In this document: in pieces, positions 8,372 to 17,650 of the stretch | How positions within the stretch are numbered: the first letter of the stretch is position 1 | How the letters are laid out: each line of letters opens with the position of its first letter | Source of the DNA: Nocardioides panzhihuensis | Lineage (GTDB): Bacteria > Actinomycetota > Actinomycetes > Propionibacteriales > Nocardioidaceae | Assembly: GCF_013408335.1 (NCBI RefSeq) | Contig: NZ_JACBZR010000001.1 | Coordinates: forward strand, 4,441,501-4,505,500 | Length of the DNA stretch: 64,000 nt | Direction of reading: 5' to 3' | The notes under the pieces: model-generated | What the model saw: only the letters and a program-made list of their open reading frames with translations | What the model was told of the DNA's origin: nothing | The model's database searches: none | Translations under genes and position numbers: made by a program

Positions 8372-9241
8372 CTATTCGTGGACGCACGGCGACGGGCTCA
8401 TCCGCTCACGGACGATCCGGGAGCACCGCTCGGCGGCGGCCGCGCCGGTCAGCGCATGCTCGAGCAGCAGCTGGGCCCAGCGGTCGTAGCGGGCGACCTC
8501 GACCGGGTCGGCGATCTCGAGATCGCCGGCACTGGTCTCCAGGGTGACGATCCGGTCGCGCTGGTCCCAGCCGTGCTGGACCAGGACCGGGAAGCTCTCG
8601 AAGGGGACGATCCCGATGGTCGCCTTCGTGGTCGTCGCCAGCCTGGCGATGTGATCGATCTGGGCGCGCATGATGTCGGGCGAGCCGACCAGGTGATGAA
8701 GGGCCGCCTCGCCGACCAGGATGGTGATCGATCTTCCTGCCTCGTAGAGGATCGCCGAGCGGCGCAGCCGCGCCGCGATCACGCCGGAGGCCTCCTCGGG
8801 ATCGGCGTCCCGCTCAGGCGAACCACCCGCCAGACCCAACAGGGCACGCGCGTAGTCGGGGGTCTGCAGCAGCTCGGGGACGCTGTGCGGCGCGAAGCTG
8901 GTCAGGACCTTCGTGGCGACCTCGGTCGCCGCGTACGCATCCTGGCGCTGCTCGGCGCCGCCGCCGGTCGGAGGGGCGTCTCGGAACGCAGCCTGCTCGA
9001 GGTCGGCACGGGCACGCAGCGCGAGCAGCATCTCCCTGTCTGCGCCCACCGCAGCCGCCCAAGCGCGGACCTCGGACTCGGAGATCGACTGGCGGCCCGA
9101 CTCGATCTTCGACACTTTCGGCTGGGACCAGCCCGACCCCAGAGCATCCGCGAGATCGATTCCGGTCAGCCCGGCGGCGCGACGGGCATCTCGGAGCGCC
9201 TCGGTGAGCGCTTCGCGGGCTCGACGGTTGGGACGGGACAC
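8372..9241 (-). CDS. XRE-family regulator with DUF5753 domain
   Basis: The 289-residue protein starts at a GTG (VSRPNRRAREALTEALRDAR) with GAAGGAG nine bases upstream. Residues about 15-70 form a helix-turn-helix of the XRE type (LTGIDLADALGSGWSQPKVSKIE). The rest is the DUF5753 domain common in streptomycetes and relatives, marked by PELLQTPDYARALL and YDRWAQLLLEHAL. In Streptomyces such genes often sit beside a small DUF397 partner, but I see none here. It is divergent from the TetR gene, with a shared palindrome between them. Confidence 0.85.
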   Translation of the reverse strand: MSRPNRRAREALTEALRDARRAAGLTGIDLADALGSGWSQPKVSKIESGRQSISESEVRAWAAAVGADREMLLALRARADLEQAAFRDAPPTGGGAEQRQDAYAATEVATKVLTSFAPHSVPELLQTPDYARALLGLAGGSPERDADPEEASGVIAARLRRSAILYEAGRSITILVGEAALHHLVGSPDIMRAQIDHIARLATTTKATIGIVPFESFPVLVQHGWDQRDRIVTLETSAGDLEIADPVEVARYDRWAQLLLEHALTGAAAAERCSRIVRERMSPSPCVHE

Positions 9242-9311
9242 GGCAGGGGTCTCCTTCGACGGATGTGGCCGCTTCGGGCAAGAGCGACAGCTGGACGGAA
9301 CCATCGTGCCC

Positions 9312-9342
9312 GATGTGCATACTGCGCGTCCAGATGCACATC
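9312..9342. promoter_or_regulatory. Inverted repeat in the XRE/TetR divergent promoter region
   Basis: Two 9-base arms, GATGTGCAT (9312-9320) and ATGCACATC (9334-9342), are separated by 13 bases between two divergent regulators. This is a candidate operator for one of them. Confidence 0.5.
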
Positions 9343-9361
9343 ATGATTGGCACGGGCATCA

Positions 9362-9367
9362 TATAAT
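9362..9367 (+). promoter_or_regulatory. Candidate -10 element of the TetR gene
   Basis: A perfect TATAAT hexamer lies 48 bases before the start in otherwise GC-rich DNA. No good -35 hexamer stands at the normal distance, so only the -10 is proposed. Confidence 0.4.
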
Positions 9368-9414
9368 GCTTTACTGAGGACGGGGTCGGCGTCGACAGGA
9401 AGGCAGGGCCTCGG

Positions 9415-10116
9415 ATGAGCACCAGACGAACCCAACCCGGACGACCACGCCTCGTCCCAGCGAGCACGACAGCCCCACCACGCGAGCAGGTCCTCCATGC
9501 CGCTGCGCAGCTGTTCGTCACCAAAGGCTTCTCGGCCACCTCCACCCGGGAGATCGCCGAGAAGGTCGGGATCAGGCAGGCGTCGCTCTACTACCACTTC
9601 ACCGGCAAGGACGAGATCCTCGCCGAGCTCCTGGAGCGATCCGTTCGTCCCACCGTCGACAGGGTCGAGCAGATCGAGAAGCTGACCGTGTCGGAGACCC
9701 CCGAGACCGTCCTCTACCTGCTGGCCCTCGTCGACATCCGGACACTCGCCGAGGCGCCGGACAACATCGGCATGCTCGCCACCCATCCCGATGTGACCAG
9801 CAGCGAGGCGTTCGACGCCTTTCGAAGCATTCGCGCCGAGCTCGCCAGCGCCTACGGTCGGATCGCCAGCCAGGCCGCAGGACCCGACGTCGCCACAGCG
9901 GCCGAACCGAGCCACCTCGGCGAGATGCTCCTGCATCTGGTCGAAGTCACCACCAGCCTTCGAGGCAGCGGTGTGCCGATCGACGACGCGACCGCCGCCG
10001 TCATCGCCTCGACCTGCCTTCGCGCCTGCGGGATCCCCGACAGTCACATCGCCCGGGCAGCCTCGCCGGCGACGGCCCTCGCGAGCGACCTGACGATGAG
10101 CGGCTCCGGTGACTAG
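9415..10116 (+). CDS. TetR/AcrR-family transcriptional regulator
   Basis: The 233-residue protein has a TetR HTH at about residues 22-70. AAQLFVTKGFSATSTREIAE and VGIRQASLYYHFTGKDEIL are classic for helices 1 to 4. The C-terminal ligand domain is not diagnostic. The gene is divergent from the XRE gene and convergent with the MarR gene that follows. The target is unknown; the nearby palindrome may be its own operator. Confidence 0.9.
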   Translation: MSTRRTQPGRPRLVPASTTAPPREQVLHAAAQLFVTKGFSATSTREIAEKVGIRQASLYYHFTGKDEILAELLERSVRPTVDRVEQIEKLTVSETPETVLYLLALVDIRTLAEAPDNIGMLATHPDVTSSEAFDAFRSIRAELASAYGRIASQAAGPDVATAAEPSHLGEMLLHLVEVTTSLRGSGVPIDDATAAVIASTCLRACGIPDSHIARAASPATALASDLTMSGSGD

Positions 10117-10137
10117 GACTCGCGATGCCCCTCGTCG

Positions 10138-10608
10138 TCACCTCCGCACGGCCTCCCCATAAGCACCCACGAAGCGCTCGAGCAGCTCGAGAAACTTCCC
10201 GGACTCGCCCCCGAGAGCGGCCAGCCCGTCCGCGTAGGCGCCCAGCGCGCGCGCCGAGGCCGCCTCATAGACCGCGAGCCCCTCCTCGGTCGGCTCGATC
10301 AGCCGCGCCGAGCGCCCCGGCTCAGCGAACCGCCGCAGATGACCGGCCGAGAGCGCGGCGTTCACCTGCCGGTTCACGGTCGACTGCTCGAGATTGAGGC
10401 CGTCGGCGATCTCCCGGAGCGTACGCGGCCGACCGTCGGAGAGGAACCAGAGCAGACGACCATCAGCGAAGTTGAGCGCACTCAGGTCCTCGGCGAGACG
10501 GCGGTGAACCTCGAGTCGTCCAAGCAGGGAGGCCAAGCGGCGATCCGCGGACAGGTCGGGGCTGATCGGCCTGAAGATCGGGTCCTCCGACGACGGCTTT
10601 GACGGCAT
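10138..10608 (-). CDS. MarR-family transcriptional regulator
   Basis: The protein has 156 residues from the ATG at 10608, where GGAGA lies at good spacing; a longer frame to 10656 has no ribosome site. The winged helix is clear: LSALNFADGRLLWFLSDG, then LREIADGLNLEQSTVNRQVN as the recognition helix, then the wing. It is divergent from the DHA2 efflux gene, with a palindrome between them. A local repressor of that pump is the usual arrangement. Confidence 0.88.
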   Translation of the reverse strand: MPSKPSSEDPIFRPISPDLSADRRLASLLGRLEVHRRLAEDLSALNFADGRLLWFLSDGRPRTLREIADGLNLEQSTVNRQVNAALSAGHLRRFAEPGRSARLIEPTEEGLAVYEAASARALGAYADGLAALGGESGKFLELLERFVGAYGEAVRR

Positions 10609-10655
10609 CACATCTCCAAGAACTGTCGCACGAACCTCATAATGTGTAGCATACA

Positions 10656-10669
10656 TACATCGATATGTA
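10656..10669. promoter_or_regulatory. MarR operator candidate
   Basis: The sequence TACAT-CGAT-ATGTA forms an inverted repeat in an AT-rich patch midway between the divergent marR-like and MFS genes. Related ACAT/ATGT half-sites extend to either side. Confidence 0.5.
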
Positions 10670-10691
10670 GATTACATAACTGAGGTGTGCC

Positions 10692-12164
10692 TTGAGTTCG
10701 TCCCCGTCCCCCAGTCCCGAGCCGGCAGCGCCTCCGGCGGGTGGCGCCGTGGCAGTCGTCATGGTGCTCTGCTTCGGCAGCCTCTGCGCCGCACTGATGC
10801 AGTCACTGGTCATCCCGATCCAGAGCGAGCTTCCCGAGCTGCTCTCCACCACTGCCAGCACCGCCTCCTGGGTGCTGACCGCCACGCTGCTCGGCGCCGG
10901 TGTGACGATGCCCGTCAGCGGCCGCCTCGCCGACCTCTACGGCAAGAAGCCGGTGCTCGTGATCTCGGGCATCGTGCTCGTGGTTGGCTCCGTCATCGTG
11001 GCGCTCTCCGACGCCGTCGGGCCGGTCCTGGTCGGCCGCGTGCTCCAGGGCATGGCGATGGGTTACATCCCGGTCGCGATCAGCCTCGTTCGTGAGGTCA
11101 CCCCGGAGCACCTGCGCAACACCGCGGTCGCGGGCGTCAGCGCCACCCTCGGGGTCGGCGGTGCACTCGGCCTGCCGCTGGCGGCCTGGATCGCCCAGGA
11201 CTTCGACTGGCACACCCTCTTCTGGGTATCCGCCGGCCTGGCCGTCGCCGTCACCGTGCTGACCGCGGCCGTCGTCCCGCACGTACGCGACGCCCATCCC
11301 GGCCGCCTCGACATCGTCGGCGCCTTCGGGCTCGCGGCCGGGCTCGTCGGTGTGCTGGTCGGTGTCTCCAAGGGCAACGACTGGGGCTGGGGCTCGCCGG
11401 AGACCCTCGGCATGATCGTGGGTGGCGTCGCGATCCTGCTGCTCTGGGGCTGGTTCGAGCTGCGCCAAGACGCCCCTCTGGTCGACCTGCGCACCAGCGC
11501 GCGCAAGCCGGTGCTGCTCACCAACATCGCGGCCGTCCTCATCGGATTCGGCATGATGGCGCAGTCGATCGTGGTCCCGCAGCTCCTCCAGATGCCCGAG
11601 GCCACCGGCCACGGCTTGGGCCAGACGATCTTTCAGGCCGGCATGTGGATGGCGCCGGCCGGTCTGATGATGATGCTCTTCACCCCGGTCTCCTCGCGCC
11701 TGCTGACCCGCCTCGGTGGACGGAGCACGATGGCGATCGGTGCGGTCGTCCTGTCCGCCGGCTACGTCGTCGCGGTCTTCCTGATGGACGCGCCGTGGCA
11801 GCTCATGCTCGCCTCCTGCATCGCCTCGGCAGGCGTGGGCATCGGGTACGCAGCGATGCCCACGCTCATCCTCAACAACGTTCCGGCTGCCGAAGCCGCC
11901 GCGAGCGTCGGGCTGAACAGTCTGATGCGCTCGATGGGCACCACCGTCGCCGGCGCGGTCATGGTCATCGTGCTGACCAGCCGGACAACCGTTGTCGCCC
12001 CCGGCGTACCCGAGATCCCGACCTCGGGTGCCTTCCAGCTCTGCTTCGTGATCGGTGCGCTCGCGGCCGGCGTCGGCGCGCTGATCGTTCTTCTCATCCC
12101 CAGGCCGCGGAGGGAGACGGCCGACGGCGACGCGGACGAAGCGGTGCTCGCCGGATCGCGCTGA
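10692..12164 (+). CDS. MFS drug exporter, DHA2 (EmrB/QacA) family
   Basis: This 490-residue transporter has about 14 membrane spans. The family motifs are visible: motif A in the loop after helix 2 (SGRLADLYGKKPVLVIS), motif B (LVGRVLQGMAMG) and motif C in helix 5 (GVSATLGVGGALGLPLAA). It would expel drugs or metabolites with proton antiport. It probably starts at the TTG at 10692, with GAGG upstream. The divergent MarR gene is its likely regulator. Confidence 0.9.
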   Translation: MSSSPSPSPEPAAPPAGGAVAVVMVLCFGSLCAALMQSLVIPIQSELPELLSTTASTASWVLTATLLGAGVTMPVSGRLADLYGKKPVLVISGIVLVVGSVIVALSDAVGPVLVGRVLQGMAMGYIPVAISLVREVTPEHLRNTAVAGVSATLGVGGALGLPLAAWIAQDFDWHTLFWVSAGLAVAVTVLTAAVVPHVRDAHPGRLDIVGAFGLAAGLVGVLVGVSKGNDWGWGSPETLGMIVGGVAILLLWGWFELRQDAPLVDLRTSARKPVLLTNIAAVLIGFGMMAQSIVVPQLLQMPEATGHGLGQTIFQAGMWMAPAGLMMMLFTPVSSRLLTRLGGRSTMAIGAVVLSAGYVVAVFLMDAPWQLMLASCIASAGVGIGYAAMPTLILNNVPAAEAAASVGLNSLMRSMGTTVAGAVMVIVLTSRTTVVAPGVPEIPTSGAFQLCFVIGALAAGVGALIVLLIPRPRRETADGDADEAVLAGSR

Positions 12165-12169
12165 CTCGG

Positions 12170-12249
12170 CAGCGCAGCAATACGACAGCGCAGCAATACG
12201 ACAGCGCAGCAATACGACAGCGCGCCGATACGACAGCGCGCCGATACGA
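12170..12249. repeat. Five tandem 16-bp repeats
   Basis: Three units read CAGCGCAGCAATACGA and two read CAGCGCGCCGATACGA, followed by a partial sixth unit. The array lies just after the stop of the DHA2 gene and before a short CCAGC/GCTGG hairpin, in the gap to the convergent nucleotidase gene. It has no spacers, so it is not a CRISPR. Confidence 0.9.
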
Positions 12250-12306
12250 CAGCGGGGCCGACCAGCACTGAGCTGGCCGGACCGCTGCGTACGAACGAAT
12301 TTTCGT

Positions 12307-14157
12307 TCAGTGGGTTCCGGTGATGCGGTCGAGCGCGGCCGGGGTGTAGGGCGAGCTGGTCTCCAGGTAGTTGGCGAAGGCGTCGACGTCGAGACCGCCG
12401 TAGTACGGGTCGGTGCCCTTGGTGAAGGCCTCGAAGGCGTCGCCACCGCCCTGCAGGAAGTTGTTGGTCACGACCCGGTAGGAGGCGGCCTTGTCGATCG
12501 GCTGCCCGTCAAGCTTGACGGACCCCTCGACCGGACCCGAGGGGCTGATCTCGTAGGAGAAGCCCTCCGAGACCTGCAGGATCTTGTGGGTCGCGGCGTT
12601 GGCGCCGGTGACCTGCTGGGTGAGCAGGTCGTAGATGTCCTGGCCGGTCATGGTCAGCGAGACCAGGTAGTTGTTGAACGGCTGGACCGTGAACGCCTCG
12701 TCGTAGGTGACGTCGCCGACGGGCTCACCGTAGGGCGAGTTGGCCGCGGTCAGGTCGGCGCGGATGCCACCCGGGTTCATGAACGCGATCACCGGCGTCT
12801 GCCCGTTGTGGACCGTCGACTGGTCGGCCAGCTGGGCGTCGGCGATCAGGTCACCGAGCGCGGACTCACCGGCGGGGCTCTGGTCACGCTTGACGTCGGC
12901 GGTGATCGAGCCGAGCACCCGGGAGGCGATCGGCTCGACCAGCTCCTTGTAGGTGTTGATCAGCTCGGTCTGGTCCGGAGCCCTGGTGACGTCGCGGGTG
13001 ACGAGCATGTTCGAGCCCTTGACCGAGGAGCGGACGATGTCGCGCGACTTGAGGTTGTACTTCAGGTTGGTCTCGGTGTAGAGCCGCCCGAAGGACGAGG
13101 CCGAGGTGATCATGCGCGACTTGCCCTCGGGGTCGGGCACGTCGCAGACGTAGGGGTTGTGGGTGTGACCGGTGACCACCATGTCGATCTCGGGGTGGAG
13201 GTTCTGGGCGATCGGCAGGATCGGCGAACCGGCGACCAGCTCGCCGCCGCCCGAACAGGTGTAGTCGTAGCTGGCGTTGACGTCGTAGACCTTGCCGGTG
13301 GCCGGGTCGGTCCACTTCTCCTTCGGCAGGTTGGCGCCCTCGTGGATCAGGGTGACGATCGCCTTGACGCCCTTCTTCTTCAGCACGGGCACTAGCGCGT
13401 TGGCGGTCTCGACCTCGTCCTTGAAGGTGAGCCCCTTGACGCCCTCGGCGGTGACGATGTCGGGAGTGGCCTCGAGGGTCATCCCGATGAAGCCGATCTT
13501 GGCGCCGTCGACCTCCTTGATCGCGTACGACGGCAGGATCGTCTCTCCGCTCGCGTCCTCGATCACGTTGGAGGCGAGGATGTCGAAGTCGGCACCCTCG
13601 TAGTCGTGGGCGGCGCAGGAGTTCTGGTTGTCCTTGCCGTCCCCGTCGTCGATGCAGCCACCGTCGGCGATGCGCTGCAGCTCCTTGTAGCCCTCGTCGA
13701 ACTCGTGGTTGCCGACCGCGGTCACGTCCAGGCCGAGCTTGTTGAGCGCCTCGATGGACGGCTCGTCGTGGAAGGCGGCCGAGAGCAGCGGCGAGGCACC
13801 GATCAGGTCACCCGCGGCGACGGTCAGAGAGCGGTCGTGACCCTTGCGGGCCTTGTCCAGGTGGGAGGCGAGATATTCCACCCCACCCACGTTGACGGTG
13901 TCGTCGACAGGCTTGCCGGTGGCCGGGTCGATGTGGTGACCGGTGACCAGCCGACCGCTCGAACCCGACGGCGCCTCGAGATTGCCGTGGAAGTCGTTGA
14001 ACGAGAGCAGCTGGACGTCGACCAGGTGCTTCCCGGATCTGTCCGCACCGGGCTGCGCAGAGGCAGAGGTCGCGCCCGGAGTGGCGACCGCGGCGGCCGC
14101 GAGAGCGACGGCGGCGACGGCCACAGCGGGACGAAGCTTTCGGATGTTACGCGGCAT
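12307..14157 (-). CDS. Secreted bifunctional metallophosphatase / 5'-nucleotidase
   Basis: The 616-residue protein starts at the ATG at 14157 with GGGGAG upstream. A signal peptide covers residues 1-35 (basic MPRNIRKLRP, then an Ala-rich core ending TSASAQP). The calcineurin-like domain has LLSFNDFHGNLE, GDLIGASPLLS, AVGNHEFDEG and VVTGHTHNPYV. The C-terminal substrate domain carries NPGGIRADL and the nucleotide-stacking region VQPFNNYLVS. It would release phosphate from extracellular nucleotides. This fits the phosphate-scavenging theme of pstS and phoX elsewhere in the window. Confidence 0.93.
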   Translation of the reverse strand: MPRNIRKLRPAVAVAAVALAAAAVATPGATSASAQPGADRSGKHLVDVQLLSFNDFHGNLEAPSGSSGRLVTGHHIDPATGKPVDDTVNVGGVEYLASHLDKARKGHDRSLTVAAGDLIGASPLLSAAFHDEPSIEALNKLGLDVTAVGNHEFDEGYKELQRIADGGCIDDGDGKDNQNSCAAHDYEGADFDILASNVIEDASGETILPSYAIKEVDGAKIGFIGMTLEATPDIVTAEGVKGLTFKDEVETANALVPVLKKKGVKAIVTLIHEGANLPKEKWTDPATGKVYDVNASYDYTCSGGGELVAGSPILPIAQNLHPEIDMVVTGHTHNPYVCDVPDPEGKSRMITSASSFGRLYTETNLKYNLKSRDIVRSSVKGSNMLVTRDVTRAPDQTELINTYKELVEPIASRVLGSITADVKRDQSPAGESALGDLIADAQLADQSTVHNGQTPVIAFMNPGGIRADLTAANSPYGEPVGDVTYDEAFTVQPFNNYLVSLTMTGQDIYDLLTQQVTGANAATHKILQVSEGFSYEISPSGPVEGSVKLDGQPIDKAASYRVVTNNFLQGGGDAFEAFTKGTDPYYGGLDVDAFANYLETSSPYTPAALDRITGTH

Positions 14158-14264
14158 TGCAGGGCTCCCCATCTCAGTGATCGACGAAGGGAACAATGCC
14201 CCTTCGGGTTCTCATTGTGAAGAGGTAACAGGATTACCGCTGCCTAATCGTCACCAACCGTTAA

Positions 14265-15584
14265 TCACCCGAAAAATTCGGTAACGTCCACCGCTCCCCC
14301 GGCCTCCTCGAACTCGTCTCGGACCGTCTCCCGCAGCTTCGCGTCGGAGAGATAGTCGGCAGCCACCGCGGCGAGGCCGTAGGCGGCGTCGACGAGCACC
14401 TCGTCGGCGTACGGCGTGACCGCGGCGGCGGCGAACTCCCGGCTGTGCAGGGACACGTCGGGCTCGGCGATCTTGACCATCGCGTGCAGGCCGGGAACTC
14501 GGAAGGAGACGTTGCCGAAGTCGGTGGAGCCGGCGAGGAGATCCGGAACCACACCGGGCGCGAGGACGGTGTGGTTGCGCTCCTGGTAGCGGCGGTTCCA
14601 GGCCTCCGCGAGCCCGGTGTTGTTGCGGATCGGCAGGTAGACCGGTGACTCGTCCCAGCTGAACTCGACGCCGCAGCCGGTCATCAGCGCCGCACCCATC
14701 GCCATCTCCTCCAGCCGCTGGGAGAGGATCTTGAGCGTCTCGGGGTAGGCGGAGCGGACGTAGAACTGGAGCGAGGCGTTCTCCGGGATCACGTTGGGGC
14801 GCAGGCCGCCTTCGGTGATGATCGCGTGCACGCGATCGGTCGGCGGCATCTGCTGCCGGTTGAGCGCGACGCCGGTGTAGAGCAGGTTGGCCGCGTCCAG
14901 GGCGTTGCGCCCCATGAACGGCTGGATCGAGGCGTGCGCCGGCACCCCGACGTACGTCACCCGCAGCTGCCTGCGGCCCAGGAAGACCGGCTCGGAGTTG
15001 TCGTAGGTGAAGGGGTGGACCATGATCGCGGCGTCGACGCCGTCGAAGGCGCCCTTCTGCGCCATCAGCTCCTTGCCGCCACCGCCCTCCTCGGCCGGGG
15101 TGCCGAGCCAGATGACCCGGCCCCCGATGCGGTCGATCACGCTCGCGATGGCCAAGAAGGCGCCCACGCCGACCGTGGCGATCAGGTTGTGGCCACAGCC
15201 GTGACCGATGCCGGGGAGCGCGTCGTACTCGGAGAGCACCGCGACCGTCGGACCGTCCAGGGTGTCTCCGGCCGAGGCGTAGAGGGCGGTCGGGAGGCCA
15301 TAGGCACCGCGGGCCACCTCGATGCCGTGGGCCTCGACGAACTCGGCGAGACCGGCCGCGCTCCGGTGCTCCTCGAACCCGGTCTCCGGGTGGTCGGCAA
15401 GATCGTGGGAGACCGCGACCAGCTCAGGGCCGAGGTCCACGAGCTTGTCGCGGATCGCGTCGAGGATCCCCCGCGGCGCACCCGCCGAGGGGGATTCGAC
15501 CGCCTTGGTGATGAGCGCCTTGGCGTCCGCCTCGTCGCGGAGCTGGTTGACCAGGAACGGGTTCGGTTGCTGCGGCTGGCTCAT
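14265..15584 (-). CDS. M20-family amidohydrolase (aminobenzoyl-glutamate hydrolase-like)
   Basis: The 439-residue zinc peptidase has HPETGFEEHRSA at the start of the catalytic domain, the metal-site motif GIGHGCGHNL, PAEEGGGGKELM with the catalytic glutamate, and AHASIQPFMGRNALDA in the dimerisation domain. It is closest in pattern to AbgB and related M20D amidohydrolases, which cleave N-acyl or p-aminobenzoyl amino acids. It is the last gene of the AbgT-containing set, with gaps of 130 bases or less. The substrate is inferred. Confidence 0.85.
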   Translation of the reverse strand: MSQPQQPNPFLVNQLRDEADAKALITKAVESPSAGAPRGILDAIRDKLVDLGPELVAVSHDLADHPETGFEEHRSAAGLAEFVEAHGIEVARGAYGLPTALYASAGDTLDGPTVAVLSEYDALPGIGHGCGHNLIATVGVGAFLAIASVIDRIGGRVIWLGTPAEEGGGGKELMAQKGAFDGVDAAIMVHPFTYDNSEPVFLGRRQLRVTYVGVPAHASIQPFMGRNALDAANLLYTGVALNRQQMPPTDRVHAIITEGGLRPNVIPENASLQFYVRSAYPETLKILSQRLEEMAMGAALMTGCGVEFSWDESPVYLPIRNNTGLAEAWNRRYQERNHTVLAPGVVPDLLAGSTDFGNVSFRVPGLHAMVKIAEPDVSLHSREFAAAAVTPYADEVLVDAAYGLAAVAADYLSDAKLRETVRDEFEEAGGAVDVTEFFG

Positions 15585-15717
15585 GCCGCCGCCTCGGTAG
15601 AGAAGGGCAAAGAATACCGAAACGGCGGCCTGAGGCCTATGGTCACTCGCTGGCGCTCGCTCATGTGGCCAGAGGCTATCGGTGGAGTGCCACCGACAGC
15701 CGCTGAGGGCCTAGCCG

Positions 15718-17547
15718 TCACCGATCGCTCAGAGCCCATCCGTCCGCGACGATGCGGGCCGCGTCGGCGGGACGCGCCGAGTCGAACACCGTACGCCGTC
15801 CCTTGCTGACCACGATGTCGTCGACGTAGATCCCGCGGCCCTGAGAGGACGAGTCGGTCTCGTAGGTCCACCTGACCGCGGTCGTGCCGGCGGGCAGCGC
15901 CGCATGTCCGCGTAGCCACCGGCGCCCGCCGTAGCCGTTGACCGCCTCGCTGGTCTCCCAGCTCCAGTCGCCACCCTCGAGCTTCCACGGCAGAGCGCTG
16001 AAGGTGGTGCCGTCGGTGGAGTACTGCAGCCGGCCGAAGTCGAAGCGCGGCTCGGTGTCGAAGTAGTAGTCGAAGTCGAGCTTCGCGCCGTCCGTGGCCG
16101 CGAGCGGCACGTCGAGCGTCGCCTTCTTCGCGTTGGCCAGACCCGAGAACCACGACGTACGTCCCTTCGCGGGCTTGACCGCCGAGGCCATGCCGAGCGC
16201 GTCGGAGACGACCCGCCGGGAGGGGTTGTTGCTGCCCCAGTCACGGCTGGGGTGGACGCGGTTGGTCATGAGCACGACGAGCTGGTGGCCGATCGGGTCC
16301 ATCACGATGCTGGTGCCGGTGTAACCGGTGTGACCGAAGGAGACCGGCGACCAGATCGGTCCGTGGTACCAGGTCGTGGCGAGCTCCCAGCCGAGACCGC
16401 GCGAGCTGGTGAACTGGCCACCGGTGTAGTCGCGCAGCGAGAGCCTGACCGTCTCCTCCTTCAGGATCCTGGTGCCGTTGTAGACGCCGCCGTTGAGGAA
16501 CATCTGGCCGAACCTGGCCATGTCCGCGGCGGTCGAGAACATGCCCGCGTGGCCGGCGACGCCGCCGAGAGCCCAGGCGTTCTCGTCGTGCACCTCGCCG
16601 CGGATCATCGGGCGGCCGGCCCACGGCTGGTACTCGGTGGCGGCGACACGGTGGAGGACGTCGGCGGGCGGGTTGTACATGGTGTCGCGCATGCCCAGGG
16701 GTGCGGTGATGTGGTCGCGTACGTAGGCGTCGAGCTTCTTGCCCGAGAGCCGCTCGATGAGCAGCCCGAGGGTGATCAGGTTGATGTCGGAGTAGCGGTA
16801 GACCTGCTCGGGAGCGTGGGTGGGCTTCGTGTTCATGATCGCCGCGACCCGCTCGTCGTAGGTGTCGTAGCCCGCCCACAGCGACGGCGACGGGCCGGCG
16901 AGCAGGCCGGAGACGTGGGTGAGGAGCTGGCGCACGAGGATCACGCTCTTGCCGTTCGGCGCGAACTCGGGCAGATAGGTGACCACCGGAGCCTCGAGAT
17001 CGAGGCTGCCCCGCTCAACCAGCTGGAGGATCGCGGTCGCGGTGAAGAGCTTCGACATCGAGGCGACGTCCCACAGCGTGTCCAGCCCGGCGTCGACCTG
17101 CTGGTCCGCGGGCAGCTCGACGACGGTCGTGCCGTCGAGGCCGTACCTGAGCGCCTTGCCGACGCTCTCGTGGGCCACGATGACACCGTCCTTGACCGCG
17201 ATCGCGGTGGCCCCTGCGTACAGGGGGTGGGCGGGGTTCTCCGTGGTCGGCTCGAGGAACCGGGCCAGCTCCGAGCGGATCTTCGCGATCCGCGTCGGGT
17301 CCAGGCCGACCTGGCGGGGGTGGCCGGGGCGCAGGACCGTGCGCGGGGTGAAGGTGAGGTCCTCGGGCGTGATCGTGGGCGGCCGACCGGCCAGCGAGGC
17401 GAGCGTCTTGGCGCCCACCTTCGTCGGCGTCTCGGGCGTCGAGGCGACCGCGGTGCCGCCGACCATCGCCATCGTGATTCCACCGAGAGCGCCGCCGAGG
17501 AGGCTGCGCCGTGAGGACATGACCAAGTCTGACCGTGGGGGCGTCAT
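15718..17547 (-). CDS. Exported serine hydrolase, beta-lactamase / class C PBP-like, with C-terminal beta domain
   Basis: The 609-residue protein has a twin-arginine-like leader (SSRRSLLGGALGG at residues 11-23). The beta-lactamase fold carries S163-x-x-K166 (ASMSK), a YSDIN motif and FGHTGYTG in place of the KTG box. Residues about 480-609 form an extra beta-rich domain (FDYYFDTEPRFDFGRLQYST) like carbohydrate-binding or jelly-roll modules. It probably hydrolyses peptides, amides or esters outside the cell. An in-frame ATG nine codons downstream (17520) is an alternative start placed closer to the twin-arginine motif. Confidence 0.85.
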   Translation of the reverse strand: MTPPRSDLVMSSRRSLLGGALGGITMAMVGGTAVASTPETPTKVGAKTLASLAGRPPTITPEDLTFTPRTVLRPGHPRQVGLDPTRIAKIRSELARFLEPTTENPAHPLYAGATAIAVKDGVIVAHESVGKALRYGLDGTTVVELPADQQVDAGLDTLWDVASMSKLFTATAILQLVERGSLDLEAPVVTYLPEFAPNGKSVILVRQLLTHVSGLLAGPSPSLWAGYDTYDERVAAIMNTKPTHAPEQVYRYSDINLITLGLLIERLSGKKLDAYVRDHITAPLGMRDTMYNPPADVLHRVAATEYQPWAGRPMIRGEVHDENAWALGGVAGHAGMFSTAADMARFGQMFLNGGVYNGTRILKEETVRLSLRDYTGGQFTSSRGLGWELATTWYHGPIWSPVSFGHTGYTGTSIVMDPIGHQLVVLMTNRVHPSRDWGSNNPSRRVVSDALGMASAVKPAKGRTSWFSGLANAKKATLDVPLAATDGAKLDFDYYFDTEPRFDFGRLQYSTDGTTFSALPWKLEGGDWSWETSEAVNGYGGRRWLRGHAALPAGTTAVRWTYETDSSSQGRGIYVDDIVVSKGRRTVFDSARPADAARIVADGWALSDR

Positions 17548-17650
17548 GTCTCGATGATGCCGCTCCGGAGGCGCCTTCGCGTCGGAAAGAAAAATTTCTT
17601 TCAGCGAGACGGAGACGGGACCAGAGAATCTGTCCTCAGATTCCCCGCCT

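Noticed and set aside
12170..12249. CRISPR array
   Set aside because: 16-bp units are directly adjacent with no spacers.
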